DNA of 64,000 nt from CAZGUX01 sp964529305 (GTDB lineage Bacteria; Acidobacteriota; Terriglobia; Bryobacterales; Bryobacteraceae). The stretch lies in assembly GCA_964529305.1 (NCBI GenBank), contig CAZGUX010000202.1:1-64000 (forward strand), written 5' to 3'. Shown one piece after another: positions 14,598 through 23,298 of the stretch; the stretch's first letter is position 1; every line of letters starts with the position of its first letter. The translations under genes were made by a program, and so were the position numbers. The notes under the pieces were generated by a model, which saw only the letters and a program-made list of their open reading frames with translations, was not told where the DNA came from and did no database searches.

Positions 14598-16316
14598 CTA
14601 ACTGGTTTTCTGCGATTTCTCGATTTTTGCCCAGGTGTCCCGCAGCGAAACCGTGCGGTTGAAGACCATCTTCCCGGGCGTCGAGTCCCGGTCCACACAG
14701 AAGTAGCCGAGGCGCTCGAACTGGTAGCGGCTGCCCGCGGGGACGCCCTTCACGCTCGGCTCGACCTTCGCCGCCGAGCGTACTTCCAACGAGTTGGGAT
14801 TGAGGGACGCGGTGAAGTCGTCTCCACCTTCCGAACCTTCGGGAAGAAACAACTCGTTGTAGAGGCGCGCTTCGCATTCCACCGCATGTGCCGCGGAAAG
14901 CCAGTGAATGGTCGACTTCACCTTGCGGCCGTCGGGCGCGTTGCCGCCGCGGGTGGCCGGATCGTACTGGCAGCGGATCTCGACAATCTCCCCCGTGCCC
15001 GGGTCCTTCACGACCCCGATGCATTTCACGAAATAGGCGTACCGCAGCCGGACCTCGCGCCCCGGGGCAAGGCGGTAGAACTGCTTCGGAGGATCTTCGC
15101 GAAAATCGTCCCGCTCGATGTACAGGACCTTGGAGAACGGCACCTTCCGCGTCCCCATGGAGTCATCCTCGGGATTGTTGATCGCTTCCATTTCCTCGAC
15201 GAGATCCTCCGGGTAGTTTTCGATCACGACACGAAGCGGGTCGAGCACGGCCATGATTCGTGGAGAACGGAGGTTCAGGTCCTCGCGTAATGAATGCTCG
15301 AGCAGCGAAAATTCGATGATGCCGTTGGTTTTGGAGACGCCGATCCGGCTGCAGAAGAGGCGGATGGCTTCGGGGCTGTATCCCCGCCGCCGCAATCCCG
15401 ACAACGTCGGCATGCGCGGATCGTCCCACCCCGACACGAAGCCTTTTTCGACGAGCGTCAGCAGCTTCCGCTTGCTCAATACGGTGTTGGTGAGGTTGAG
15501 CCGGTCAAACTCGATTTGCTGAGGATGGTAGATTCCCAACTGCTCCAGATACCAGTCGTACAGCGGCCGGTGATCTTCGAATTCGAGCGTGCAGATGGAA
15601 TGCGTCACGCCCTCGATCGAATCACTTTCTCCGTGCGTGTAGTCGTACATCGGATAGATGCACCACTTGTCCCCTGTGCGGTGGTGCTCGGCGTGCAAGA
15701 TGCGGTACATGACGGGGTCGCGCATGTTGAAGTTGGGCGACGCCATGTCGATCTTCGCGCGGAGCGTCCGGGCGCCGTCGGGGAACTCGCCGGCGCGCAT
15801 GCGCTCGAACAGCGAGAGGTTCTCTTCCACGGAGCGGTTGCGATACGGGCTCTCCTTGCCTGGCTCAGTGGGGGTGCCCCGGTACTCGCGCATCTGCTCC
15901 GCGGTCAGGTCGCAGACATAGGCCTGACCTTGCCGGATCAGTTGAACCGCCCACTCGTAAAGCTGGCCGAAGTAGTCGGACGCGTAGAACAGGCGATCGG
16001 CCCAATCGAATCCGAGCCAGCGGACGTCCTCAATGATGCTCTCGACGTATTCGGTCTCTTCCTTGCAGGGGTTCGTATCGTCGAACCGGAGATTACAGAC
16101 CCCTCCGAATTCGAGGGCCAGCCCGAAATTAAGGCAGATGGACTTGGCATGGCCGATATGGAGATAGCCGTTCGGCTCGGGGGGAAAGCGGGTGCACACT
16201 TTTCCGCCGAACTTCCCGCTCTCCATGTCTTGAAGGATAATGTCCCGAATAAAATTGGAAGGCCGCGCCGCCTCTGATTTGGCAGGGCTGCTATTGTTAT
16301 CACCATCGCTCGACAT
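14598..16316 (-). CDS. glnS: Glutaminyl-tRNA synthetase
   Basis: 572 residues. PPEPNGYLHIGHAKSICLNFG is the class I HIGH region of GlnRS; VLSKRKL is the KMSKS loop. The body has GlnRS-specific CIYPMYDYTHGESDSIEGVTHSICTLEFEDHR (given here as two joined conserved blocks, not a full motif), and the C-terminal half is the beta-barrel anticodon-binding domain. It charges tRNA-Gln directly, so the amidotransferase route is not needed for glutamine. Gene ends face gltX, with dispersed repeats between them. Full length, nothing unusual. Confidence 0.95.
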   Translation of the reverse strand: MSSDGDNNSSPAKSEAARPSNFIRDIILQDMESGKFGGKVCTRFPPEPNGYLHIGHAKSICLNFGLALEFGGVCNLRFDDTNPCKEETEYVESIIEDVRWLGFDWADRLFYASDYFGQLYEWAVQLIRQGQAYVCDLTAEQMREYRGTPTEPGKESPYRNRSVEENLSLFERMRAGEFPDGARTLRAKIDMASPNFNMRDPVMYRILHAEHHRTGDKWCIYPMYDYTHGESDSIEGVTHSICTLEFEDHRPLYDWYLEQLGIYHPQQIEFDRLNLTNTVLSKRKLLTLVEKGFVSGWDDPRMPTLSGLRRRGYSPEAIRLFCSRIGVSKTNGIIEFSLLEHSLREDLNLRSPRIMAVLDPLRVVIENYPEDLVEEMEAINNPEDDSMGTRKVPFSKVLYIERDDFREDPPKQFYRLAPGREVRLRYAYFVKCIGVVKDPGTGEIVEIRCQYDPATRGGNAPDGRKVKSTIHWLSAAHAVECEARLYNELFLPEGSEGGDDFTASLNPNSLEVRSAAKVEPSVKGVPAGSRYQFERLGYFCVDRDSTPGKMVFNRTVSLRDTWAKIEKSQKTS

Positions 16317-16518
16317 GACCTCAGTATAGCCACGCGCGCCCGCGGACCGGGTCCGCGAACGGTCTGCAGCGGCCTCTCAGTGAAATGCCCAGGTGACGCC
16401 TTCCCACCTCAAATCGTGTCCGAACGGGTTGAGCGCCGAAGACCGGCCTACGCCGTACCCGGACGTCGTTGACCACGGCGAGGGCAGCGTGACAGAATGA
16501 CCGTCAATCCGGCATCTC

Positions 16519-17643
16519 ATGAGTCGTCACCTCCTCTTTGCGTTGGCTCTGTGCGCTTGCTGCCAGGTGAGGTCACAGCCCGCTCCGCCGGGCGCGACTG
16601 AACTGCGCGCCGCCCCGGGCGTGGAGGTTTCCACGCTGCCCGCACCCGCCTATCGCGGAGGCGCGATGGTCCTGCTGACCAACGGCAGAATCCTGCTGGC
16701 CTACGGACGGCCGAAGGAACTCCGAAACCAGCCGTCCGGCACAGTCCGGCTGTACGGCGTGGAATCGCGGGACGGCGGCCGGACGTGGGGCGACGAACGG
16801 CTTCTCGAACACAACCCGGCCTGCCAGGCGGGCCGGCCTTCATTTCTGCGCGGCCGCGACGGCGGCCTTCGAATGTTCTACTACTGCTTCGAGAGCCTCG
16901 GCAAAACGGCCGCCGAGTCACGGAGCCACCTCTGGGCCGTTCGCAGCACCGACGAAGGCCGCACCTGGACGGACCGGCGTGTGGTCTTCCGCGGCTATAC
17001 CGGCGCGACCAACGGCGCCATCGAAACCCGCGCCGGAGCCCTGGTGGTTCCGTTCAGCTTCATGAAGGACCCGATGCACTTTGCAAGCACCGTCTCGGTT
17101 TCGTCCGACGGCCGGACCTGGACCCCCGGCACCGATATCGATTTCGGCGTGGAAGGCGGACTCGGCGACCACGCGGGCGCTCTCGAGCCGGCAGTGGTGG
17201 AGCGGCGCGATGGCTCGTTGTGGATGCTGATCCGAACTACGCGCGGCCAGTTCTGGGAGTCGGAGTCGAGGGATGGAGGCATCCGCTGGAGCCGGGCCCG
17301 CGCAACCTCCATCCGTGCGCCCAGTTCGCCCGCTTGCCTGCTCCGTCTGAAAAGCGGGCGGCTTTGTCTAATCTGGAACAACACCCGCGCCGGTGTCGAC
17401 ACGCTTCGTCACGTCACCGCGGCGCGAGGCGAGCTCCACGCGGCTTTGTCCGGCGACGAGGGCCGTAGCTGGACGTCTCCTGCGCTGGTGGCCACGGCGG
17501 GCGAAGTTTCGTATCCGTTCGCGATCGAGCCATCGCCGGGCCGCCTCCTGATCGCCTCCGGGCGCTTACGGGCGAAAAGCCGAGACACCGATGTCGTCGT
17601 GTTCCGCACTTCCGAATCGCACGTTCAGGGAAACCAGCCATGA
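16519..17643 (+). CDS. Secreted sialidase-like (BNR/Asp-box) protein
   Basis: 374 residues with a signal peptide (MSRHLLFALALCACCQVRSQ). At least four Asp-box motifs are visible: SRDGGRTWGDE, STDEGRTWTD, SSDGRTWTPG and SGDEGRSWTSP, plus a degenerate SRDGGIRW, giving a six-bladed propeller as in exo-alpha-sialidases (GH33) and related BNR proteins. Whether it cleaves sialic acids is uncertain, since acidobacterial relatives are poorly characterised. Its stop overlaps the ATG of the sulfatase gene, so both probably act on the same sulfated glycan outside the cytoplasm. Confidence 0.7.
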   Translation: MSRHLLFALALCACCQVRSQPAPPGATELRAAPGVEVSTLPAPAYRGGAMVLLTNGRILLAYGRPKELRNQPSGTVRLYGVESRDGGRTWGDERLLEHNPACQAGRPSFLRGRDGGLRMFYYCFESLGKTAAESRSHLWAVRSTDEGRTWTDRRVVFRGYTGATNGAIETRAGALVVPFSFMKDPMHFASTVSVSSDGRTWTPGTDIDFGVEGGLGDHAGALEPAVVERRDGSLWMLIRTTRGQFWESESRDGGIRWSRARATSIRAPSSPACLLRLKSGRLCLIWNNTRAGVDTLRHVTAARGELHAALSGDEGRSWTSPALVATAGEVSYPFAIEPSPGRLLIASGRLRAKSRDTDVVVFRTSESHVQGNQP

Positions 17644-19286
17644 GTGCCGACCCCAGCCGCCGCTCGTTCGTGCTCGGCTCGATGACCGCCCAGGCCGCGC
17701 CGGCGCAACCAGCCGGCGCCGGCCGCCCAAATGTGTTGTTCATCATGGTCGACCAGCAGCACCCGCGGTGCCTGGGCTTCACCGGCCACCCCGTGGTCCG
17801 GACTCCGCGGCTCGACGAACTGGCGAAAAGCGGGGTGGTCTTTGACCGTGCCTATTGCGCCAACCCGCTGTGCATGCCGTCGCGCGCTTCGGTGTTCACG
17901 GGCTTGACGACGCGCGGGCATCGGGCGCGCATGAACGGCATATCCCTCGACCGGCAGATCCTCACCTTTCCGGAGATCCTGCGCCGGTCGGGCTATCGCA
18001 CCCATGCGGTGGGCAAACTCCACTTTGGAACCGCCGTGGCGCCGAAGGGGATCTCTCCCGGCTCGGTCGATCCCGCCCGCTTTCCGGAAGTGGGCGCACT
18101 CTGGAAAAGCGGGCGTATTCGAGACCTGCCCCTGCCCTACTACGGCTTCGAGAGCGTGGACTATGTGAACGGACACGGGCATGGCTCGTTCGGCCACTAT
18201 GTGCAGTGGCTGGAGCGCGAGCATCCTCGCGAGGCGCGCCTGTTTCACGAAGCCGTTCCTCTCTCGGCGCCCAGCCCAGCATACAAGCTCTACAACCGCC
18301 AATCGTACAAGTGGGCGCTTCCGGAAGAGCTGCACCCCATGACCTGGATCACGGACCGGACGGTGGACTTTCTCCGCTCGGCCCGCTCCGGCGGGCGCCC
18401 GTTCTTTCTCTTCTGTTCCATTCAGGACCCGCATCAGCCGTTCGCTCCGCCGGCGCCGTGGTGCTACCGCCACCGGCCCGCCGATGCTCCGCCCGCCGTA
18501 CGCCGCGCCGGGGAACTCGACCATCTGCCTCCGCACTTCCGGCAGCAGTACGAAACGGCCCTGGTGACCCAAGGCTCGTTTGGGCAACCGATGAAGGCCA
18601 CCGATCCGTACCGGGACGAATGCGCCGCCCACTATTACGGGTTGATCGAGATGATGGACGAACGCATCGGCCGTGTTCTGGACGCGCTACGCGAATCCGG
18701 GCTCGACCGGAATACCGTCGTGATCTTCACCGCCGACCATGGAGAGGCTCTCGGGGACCACTGGATGTGGGGGAAGGGACCTTATCACTTCGACAGCGTG
18801 ATCCGAGTGCCGCTGGTCGTGCGCTGGCCGGGCCGGGCGGCCGCCGGAATGCGGGAGCCCCGCGTCGTCAGCCTGCTTGATCTGGCGCCGACGATCCTGG
18901 ACGCGGCGGGCGTCTCGCACCCCGACGACCTGCCATCGAGCCGGATCGAAGCGCCCCAGGCCCCGCCCGCGTGGCCGGGCCGGAGCCTGCGTTCGATGGT
19001 CGAGGCGCCGGGCAAGGGCGGCGCCGATGTTGCGGCGGTGGTGGAGGAAGACGAGGATTACCTGGGGCTCCGCATGAGGACGCTGGTGACCGCGCGGTAT
19101 CGCCTGACGGCTTACTCGGGTCAGCCGTACGGCGAGCTCTTCGATCTGGAAAGCGATCCGGACGAGTTCCGGAACCTGTGGAGCGACCCGAGCGCCCGCC
19201 CTCTGCGGGACGACCTGCGAGTGACGTTGCTCGACCGGTTAATGCAGACCGACTTGCCTCTCCCGCGGCAGACCGCACGGTCCTGA
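17640..19286 (+). CDS. Formylglycine-dependent sulfatase, exported
   Basis: 548 residues. SRRSFVLGSMTAQAA at the N-terminus looks like a Tat leader. The active site is CMPSR at residues 78-82 inside CANPLCMPSRASVFTG, the Cys-type C-x-P-S-R motif that becomes formylglycine. NVLFIMVDQQ supplies the first calcium ligand, and FTADHGEALGDHWMWGKG is the second metal and substrate region. Type I sulfatases hydrolyse sulfate esters of glycans or small molecules. The gene is coupled to the sialidase-like gene (ATGA overlap). The formylglycine-generating enzyme is not in the window. Confidence 0.85.
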   Translation: MSADPSRRSFVLGSMTAQAAPAQPAGAGRPNVLFIMVDQQHPRCLGFTGHPVVRTPRLDELAKSGVVFDRAYCANPLCMPSRASVFTGLTTRGHRARMNGISLDRQILTFPEILRRSGYRTHAVGKLHFGTAVAPKGISPGSVDPARFPEVGALWKSGRIRDLPLPYYGFESVDYVNGHGHGSFGHYVQWLEREHPREARLFHEAVPLSAPSPAYKLYNRQSYKWALPEELHPMTWITDRTVDFLRSARSGGRPFFLFCSIQDPHQPFAPPAPWCYRHRPADAPPAVRRAGELDHLPPHFRQQYETALVTQGSFGQPMKATDPYRDECAAHYYGLIEMMDERIGRVLDALRESGLDRNTVVIFTADHGEALGDHWMWGKGPYHFDSVIRVPLVVRWPGRAAAGMREPRVVSLLDLAPTILDAAGVSHPDDLPSSRIEAPQAPPAWPGRSLRSMVEAPGKGGADVAAVVEEDEDYLGLRMRTLVTARYRLTAYSGQPYGELFDLESDPDEFRNLWSDPSARPLRDDLRVTLLDRLMQTDLPLPRQTARS

Positions 19287-19339
19287 GTCCGGCGGTTCGG
19301 GCAGACCCCGCGGCCGAGAGCCGCGGTGTTTGACCAAGC

Positions 19340-20503
19340 CTACGCGGTCTGTCTCCGGCTCAGCCTGCTGAAGAAGTTTCCTCTTTTGGGCTCATCCGGC
19401 GGCGTATACGCCAACCCGGCCAACTTCCGGACAAACGTGACGTAGCCCTGGCCGAGCAAGGTATCCGGCGGCACCAGTTCTCCCGCTTCCTGCGCCTTTC
19501 GCACGCCCAAATAGTCGTTGCGCAGCGTCGCCGCGACGGGCCGGCCTACGGTTTGGGTCACTTCCTCGGGACCAATGTCGGATTTGTGCCATCGGTTCAG
19601 CACAATTTCGATCTTGGTGTTCCGGACCCCCCGCGCGTCCAGTTCCCGCAGCCGCTGTTGCGCGAGCTTGACCGGTCCGACTTCGGGAGTGGTCACAATG
19701 TACACGTGGCTCGATCGCCGCACGACCTCCGAGGTCGCCTCGTTCACCACCTCCGGCAAATCCACCACGACGAGATCGTAGTGAAATGACATCAGCCGGA
19801 GCAGATTGAAGTAATGCATCCAGTGCGGCACCGGCAGTTTCCGAGTCCGGTCCGTCAGGAAGACGTCCATTCCGTGGACCCGCGAGGTCGCGCTGTGGAG
19901 ACGCGTCGGATCGAGTTCCTGGGTGTCGCACAACAGGTCCCGCACCGGGATCCTGAGCCGTAGCTTCAACAACTCAGCCAGCACTCCGGAGTGGAGGTCT
20001 CCCTCCACGAGCGCCACCTTCTTCTCAAGAACCGAACTCGAGTATCCAGCTACGTGGAGAGCGGCGGTCGTCGCGCCCGACCCGGCTTTTGCCGGCAGAA
20101 AACAGATGATTTTCGGCAGTTCTTCCTGGTTCTTGAGCCGGACTGCATTGGAAATCGCCGCTTCGAACGCGCTTGGCTGGACCGGCTCAATCAGCATCGC
20201 CGTGACCCCGGCCTGCTCGATACGGGTAGACCAGGGCCGGATCCAGGCTCCGGCGATGGCCACAATCGCCAGCTTGGGTTCGTGTTCCACCATACGCGTT
20301 GCCAGTTCCAGATATGCCGGATCGTCGCGCAACCCAAGGAGAACCACATCGGGCCGGTGGGTGTTCAGGAGGGTGACCGCCTCGTACGGAGTGGGCATCC
20401 GGAGGAAAGTCTTCTCGATGCGCAGGAGGTTCGACCCCGTCGCCAGGTCTTCGATGGCCGCGGCGGCAGAGCTATCCTCCATGATTAACAACCCATTCAG
20501 CAT
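19340..20503 (-). CDS. CpaE/TadZ-like pseudo-receiver and ATPase-fold protein
   Basis: 387 residues from ATG 20503, chosen for the strong AGGAGGGG ribosome site; 15 upstream codons of open frame are ignored. Residues 1-125 resemble a receiver domain (PDVVLLGLRDD), and residues 130-360 a MinD/ParA-type fold. The deviant Walker A reads AKAGSGATT (138-146): the early signature Lys is kept, but the second Lys is Ala. DLVVVDLPEVVNE fits Walker B. CpaE/TadZ proteins place Tad pilus machinery at the cell pole. No other tad/cpa genes are adjacent, so its role here is uncertain. Confidence 0.7.
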   Translation of the reverse strand: MLNGLLIMEDSSAAAAIEDLATGSNLLRIEKTFLRMPTPYEAVTLLNTHRPDVVLLGLRDDPAYLELATRMVEHEPKLAIVAIAGAWIRPWSTRIEQAGVTAMLIEPVQPSAFEAAISNAVRLKNQEELPKIICFLPAKAGSGATTAALHVAGYSSSVLEKKVALVEGDLHSGVLAELLKLRLRIPVRDLLCDTQELDPTRLHSATSRVHGMDVFLTDRTRKLPVPHWMHYFNLLRLMSFHYDLVVVDLPEVVNEATSEVVRRSSHVYIVTTPEVGPVKLAQQRLRELDARGVRNTKIEIVLNRWHKSDIGPEEVTQTVGRPVAATLRNDYLGVRKAQEAGELVPPDTLLGQGYVTFVRKLAGLAYTPPDEPKRGNFFSRLSRRQTA

Positions 20504-20934
20504 TGTGAGAACCCCTCCTTCGTGAGAGAACGGCGCAATCGTAGCCAATTATAGCCTTGGCATCCGCCACGGTCAGGTGCGATTCGTTCTAGTCCGGTCC
20601 GGAATATTCCCCTAAAGCCGGGGCGTTACTCCTTATACCGTTGGGTTTAGGGGTCGGCTAGGCCCAGGCTAGGCGCAATACTGTTCACTTTGGAAACTGC
20701 GGCGGACGATGGCTCCGAACCGCGGGTGTAACCCGCGGGCGCCGTGAAGGCGAATGTGAATGAGGGCCCCACGTCAACCCGCGGTTTACACCCGCGGTTC
20801 GGGGGGGGGCTTCAGGCGACATCCCAGGAGCCGGCAGCGGTTCCGAGCAGACCAGCCCGATGGCGGCGGAACCCACAGGGGGCTTATCGAATTTCCAGTC
20901 AATTAAGTTACGGGCACTCAGGGTGAATGTCGAA
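20504..20934. other. Intergenic region with long inverted repeat
   Basis: 431 bases without a credible gene. The left part is the upstream region of the CpaE-like gene; the right part carries the long inverted repeat at 20677-20802 described separately. A poly-G run (20801-20809) follows the repeat. No tRNA or other RNA gene was recognised. Confidence 0.5.
20677..20802. repeat. Long inverted repeat, type A
   Basis: CCGAACCGCGGGTGTAA at 20715-20731 is repeated perfectly in reverse complement at 20786-20802, with 54 bases between. The left flank CTGTTCACTTTGGAAAC (20681-20697) and the right arm also occur together at 30904-30982, after the first large receptor gene. Two copies with the same left flank and right arm define a dispersed, possibly mobile, intergenic element with no coding capacity. 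Confidence 0.7.
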
Positions 20935-23289
20935 TCAACCCGTCCCAGCCACACGCTTGCGTCTCACCGTGTCCCGATAGCTCTCGGCCAGCCTGCGCGT
21001 CAGGACGGCCATGTCCCAGTGAGTCACGACTTCCTGCCGCGCGCGAGCCGCCATCGCTGCCGCCTCTTCAGGTTTCTCCAGCAACTCCACCACGCGCTCG
21101 GCGAATTCCCGCGGATCGTCGGCCAACCGGCAGAACTCTCCGTCGACTCGTGCCAGGCCCTCCGCGCCGATGCTGGTCGAGACCACGGGAATGCCTGCCG
21201 AGAACGCTTCGAGCAGCTTCACCCTCACGCCCGATCCGCTCAGGATCGGACACACAAAGACGGCATAGCGATCGAGGGCCGTACGGACATCCTCCACGTA
21301 GCCGGCCAGTTCGACCGCGGGACCGAAATCCGCGTACGCATGGGCCGGCGGCTGATCCGGGCCGACCACGACGAGACGAGCGCCGGGTCTCCGTTCGAGC
21401 ACCCGCGGCAGCACTTGCCACACAAACCAGTCGAGCGCCACCTGGTTGGGGGTGTGCCGGAAACTGCCGAGAAACAGCAGGGTGTCCGGCTCGCGTTCGG
21501 TCGTGCGTGCCCGCTCGAAATCGTATCGCCCCGTGTCGATGCCGGCGCGCAGGTTGTCGTCGATCCGCCCTTCCAGCTCAGGCAGGAACGAAAGCAGGAA
21601 GTTACGATTCTCGCGCGTGCACGTCTGGATGCGATCGCAGTTCGGCAGCATTCCGAGTTCATACCGCAGCGCCCGGACGTATTCGTAGCGCGCCATCGCT
21701 TTCTCGAAGAAACCGTGCATGTGCCCCAGGCCCCGCGCGATCGACTGGAAGTAAATGTCGTGCTCGAACAAGATTGACGCGATGCGCCGGAACGGGAACG
21801 CGTATTGGCCGAGAGGAGTGTACTCGAGTTGAACGACATCGATCTGATGAAGAAAGATCTGGCGGTGAATCAGCCAGGCCAGATCGTTGTTGTCGAACTC
21901 GCGTACCGCGTGCGGCGTCATGGAGCCGAACGTCTTCACGCCGCCCTCCATCCGGACGATGTGCCCGGCCGACGCGCAGAACTCCTCGAGTTCCTCATGG
22001 GCTGGAATCTGATCGGGGTGATCGAGCAGCGCCAGCACGTGCACCTCTGCGAGCGACGCCAGTTGCCGCAGCGTCTGGTACATGAAGACCCCGCCCCCGT
22101 GCACCGGCGGGTTGATCGGATAGGGCGAGACGAACAGGACCCGGAGCCGTTCGGGCTCCGGCGTCAGGGTCCCGAAGCGGTCGTGAAACCAGCCGCCGAG
22201 CGGCCTGCGGAAGGCCTCCGTATCGTCCACTACGGCGAGCGACCGGGCGCGCCATCGCGCGCCGATCGCCTGAGGCAGTTGCCGGAACGCCCGCATCCAG
22301 CCACCGAGACTAGCGCGGGTAGGCTCCTCGCCGAACAGAACGCTCACCACCGCGGACGCGTAGTTGTACAGGAAGTGCGACGCCAGCCTGGGCGCCTCAT
22401 GGATGTTCTTCCAGCAGAACAACAAGAAATTCTTCTTCAGCACGGATTGAATATAGGCGTCGCTGAAGCGCTTGCCGATGGTGCCGCGATGCTCGTGATA
22501 CACCACGCTGCGCGGCTCGTAGAAGACCTTCCAGCCGCGCTTCCACGCCATGTACCCGAGGTCTGTGTCCTCCAGGTAGAAGGGTTCCAGGAGGGGATCG
22601 AAGCCGCCCAGTTCGAGAAATTTGCGGCGGTCGAACGCGCAGGAGCCTCCGCCGCCGTAGAAGCACGGATAACGGTGCTGGATGGCCGGGTCGATGCGGT
22701 GCCGCACCCGAAGGCTGCCGTCCTCCCACCAGGCCTGCGTCAGTCCTGTCTCCTGGCGCACCTTCCTGGCGTCGCTGAAGAAGATCTGGCACGAGACGGC
22801 GAACACCGTCTCATCGTCGAAGCCCCCGACCAGCGGCGCGAGGAAATCGGGCTCAACGCGCATGTCGCTGTTGAGCAGGACCACAATGTCATGACGGGCC
22901 GCCCGGAAGCCGGCGTTCGAACCGCCTCCGAAGCCGAGGTTCCGCTCGAGGGCGATCACTCGTACGGAAGGAAAGCGCTCGGCCAGGAGTTGGCGGCTGC
23001 CGTCCGAAGAACAATCGTCGACGACGATCACTTCGTTGGCGGCATTGTGCCGTTCCGCCGCCGCCACCACCGACGGCAGATACTTCTCCAGCAGGTCGCG
23101 CCCGTTCCAGTTGGGAATGACAATGCTGACCGCTTCCCTCGAAGGAATCTCATCGCGGGGCGGGCGGCGCCGCGCGGCCGCCGTCCACAGCAGGTCCGTC
23201 ACCAGAAGCGCGGCGAACGAAATTGCGGCCGCGAAGGGAGAAACGAAAAGCGCAGGCAGGGAACGGAGAACCCGAATCAGCAACGCCAT
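20935..23289 (-). CDS. Two-domain glycosyltransferase fusion (GT2 + GT4)
   Basis: 784 residues. A hydrophobic N-terminal segment (residues 5-40) precedes a GT2 domain: SIVIPNWNGRDLL, VDDCSSDGS, NSDMRVEPDF (metal site) and LEDTDLGYMAWKRGW. From about residue 380 a GT4 domain follows, RVLFVSPYPINPPVHGGG, ending with SGSGVRVKLLEAFSAGIPVVST, the donor-binding EX7E-like region. Such fusions extend surface polysaccharides by two sugars at the membrane. It is the third gene of the wzt, methyltransferase, glycosyltransferase operon, nine bases after the methyltransferase stop. Donor sugars cannot be read from sequence. Confidence 0.85.
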   Translation of the reverse strand: MALLIRVLRSLPALFVSPFAAAISFAALLVTDLLWTAAARRRPPRDEIPSREAVSIVIPNWNGRDLLEKYLPSVVAAAERHNAANEVIVVDDCSSDGSRQLLAERFPSVRVIALERNLGFGGGSNAGFRAARHDIVVLLNSDMRVEPDFLAPLVGGFDDETVFAVSCQIFFSDARKVRQETGLTQAWWEDGSLRVRHRIDPAIQHRYPCFYGGGGSCAFDRRKFLELGGFDPLLEPFYLEDTDLGYMAWKRGWKVFYEPRSVVYHEHRGTIGKRFSDAYIQSVLKKNFLLFCWKNIHEAPRLASHFLYNYASAVVSVLFGEEPTRASLGGWMRAFRQLPQAIGARWRARSLAVVDDTEAFRRPLGGWFHDRFGTLTPEPERLRVLFVSPYPINPPVHGGGVFMYQTLRQLASLAEVHVLALLDHPDQIPAHEELEEFCASAGHIVRMEGGVKTFGSMTPHAVREFDNNDLAWLIHRQIFLHQIDVVQLEYTPLGQYAFPFRRIASILFEHDIYFQSIARGLGHMHGFFEKAMARYEYVRALRYELGMLPNCDRIQTCTRENRNFLLSFLPELEGRIDDNLRAGIDTGRYDFERARTTEREPDTLLFLGSFRHTPNQVALDWFVWQVLPRVLERRPGARLVVVGPDQPPAHAYADFGPAVELAGYVEDVRTALDRYAVFVCPILSGSGVRVKLLEAFSAGIPVVSTSIGAEGLARVDGEFCRLADDPREFAERVVELLEKPEEAAAMAARARQEVVTHWDMAVLTRRLAESYRDTVRRKRVAGTG

Positions 23290-23298
23290 CCGTCGTGT

